Positions 63,876-64,000 of a stretch of 64,000 nucleotides of DNA are shown here, piece after piece. Every line of letters begins with the position of its first letter. The first letter of the stretch is position 1. Position numbers and translations under genes: made by a program. The notes beneath the pieces are model-generated. The model was not told the DNA's origin. It did no database searches and was given only the letters and a program-made list of their open reading frames with translations. Source of the stretch: Bacteroidetes bacterium B1(2017) (lineage in GTDB: Bacteria > Bacteroidota > Bacteroidia > UKL13-3); assembly GCA_002256395.1 (NCBI GenBank), contig NKJG01000009.1:47021-111020 (forward strand). Reading direction: 5' to 3'.

Positions 63876-64000
63876 GTAAGCACCCGCTAAACTACACCTT
63901 GTAAATCAGGATTCCAATTTTGTGGCAGTAGATCGTCGATGTTATTTGCTTTTCGAGCAGGTAACTTTTGCAACACATCCAATAGCCATTCTTGTGGGTT
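63876..64000 (-). mobile_element. IS66-family insertion sequence, one end (continues beyond window)
   Basis: The element end begins GTAAGCACCCGCT, matching the GTAAGC terminus of IS66-family elements, at the junction with the truncated gene. The 8-base sequence GTACCCAT (63868-63875) is the presumed target-site copy, which would need the other end to confirm. Confidence 0.75.
63887..64000 (-). CDS. IS66 transposase, C-terminal end (partial)
   Basis: The minus-strand frame entering from the window edge gives 37 residues: NPQEWLLDVLQKLP, then NIDDLLPQNWNP and a stop at 63887-63889. NPxEWLxDVLxxI/L...IDDLLPxNW is the signature of the last domain of IS66-family transposases. The upstream part, with the catalytic triad, lies outside the window. 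It is oriented toward the truncated gene. Confidence 0.8.
   Translation of the reverse strand, partial: NPQEWLLDVLQKLPARKANNIDDLLPQNWNPDLQGVV

Overview
The window is chromosomal DNA from a bacterium of the phylum Bacteroidota. The evidence is the low G+C content, five giant secreted proteins ending in type IX secretion system (T9SS) sorting domains (two type B and three type A), Bacteroidota-type promoter elements (TAnnTTTG at -7) and families typical of the phylum (DUF5723-OmpA, DUF3127, DUF7033 deacetylase, GH3-like, GldI-like FKBP lipoprotein). It cannot be assigned to a genus from sequence alone.

Layout. 1-2200: the start of a TrmN/YfiC-like tRNA methyltransferase (minus, cut by the window edge) and a DUF255 thioredoxin-like protein (plus). 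2202-18577, minus strand: two T9SS type B adhesin-like proteins, a six-gene block of three methyltransferases, an FkbM-like protein and two glycosyltransferases, then a T9SS type A FG-GAP protein. 18680-19046: a non-coding tandem repeat (84-bp higher-order unit made of two related 42-bp halves). 19090-31586: a glycosyltransferase-like gene, tRNA-Gln, prs, rplY, an outer-membrane/lipoprotein pair, a DUF4143 ATPase gene with a 35-bp perfect palindrome over its promoter, pth, a flippase, a DUF7033 deacetylase, cysS and an unknown small gene. 31692-46138, plus strand: two very large T9SS type A proteins, a lipoprotein, and a DUF5723/thrombospondin-3/OmpA protein. 46212-62448: mostly housekeeping genes (ndk, nrnA-like, two FKBP isomerases, ppx/gppA-like, FemAB-like, DUF3127, aspS, tadA, saccharopine dehydrogenase-like, lytic transglycosylase, GH3-like, purF-like, lptB), with a vapBC-type toxin-antitoxin locus whose toxin has an in-frame stop, and a CAU tRNA. 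62449-64000: a probable accessory region after the tRNA, with a small lipoprotein, a gene remnant cut by an IS66-family insertion, and the end of that IS.

How it fits together. Much of the window serves the cell surface. T9SS cargo with LamG, PKD/Ig-like, SBBP and fibronectin-like modules is interspersed with sugar-transfer and methyl-transfer genes and with envelope factors (LptB, OmpA protein, PPIases, lytic transglycosylase). The most unusual non-coding signals are the palindrome-controlled and probably leaderless DUF4143 gene, the 42/84-bp repeat array, and a perfect inverted repeat that encodes the last codons of two convergent genes.
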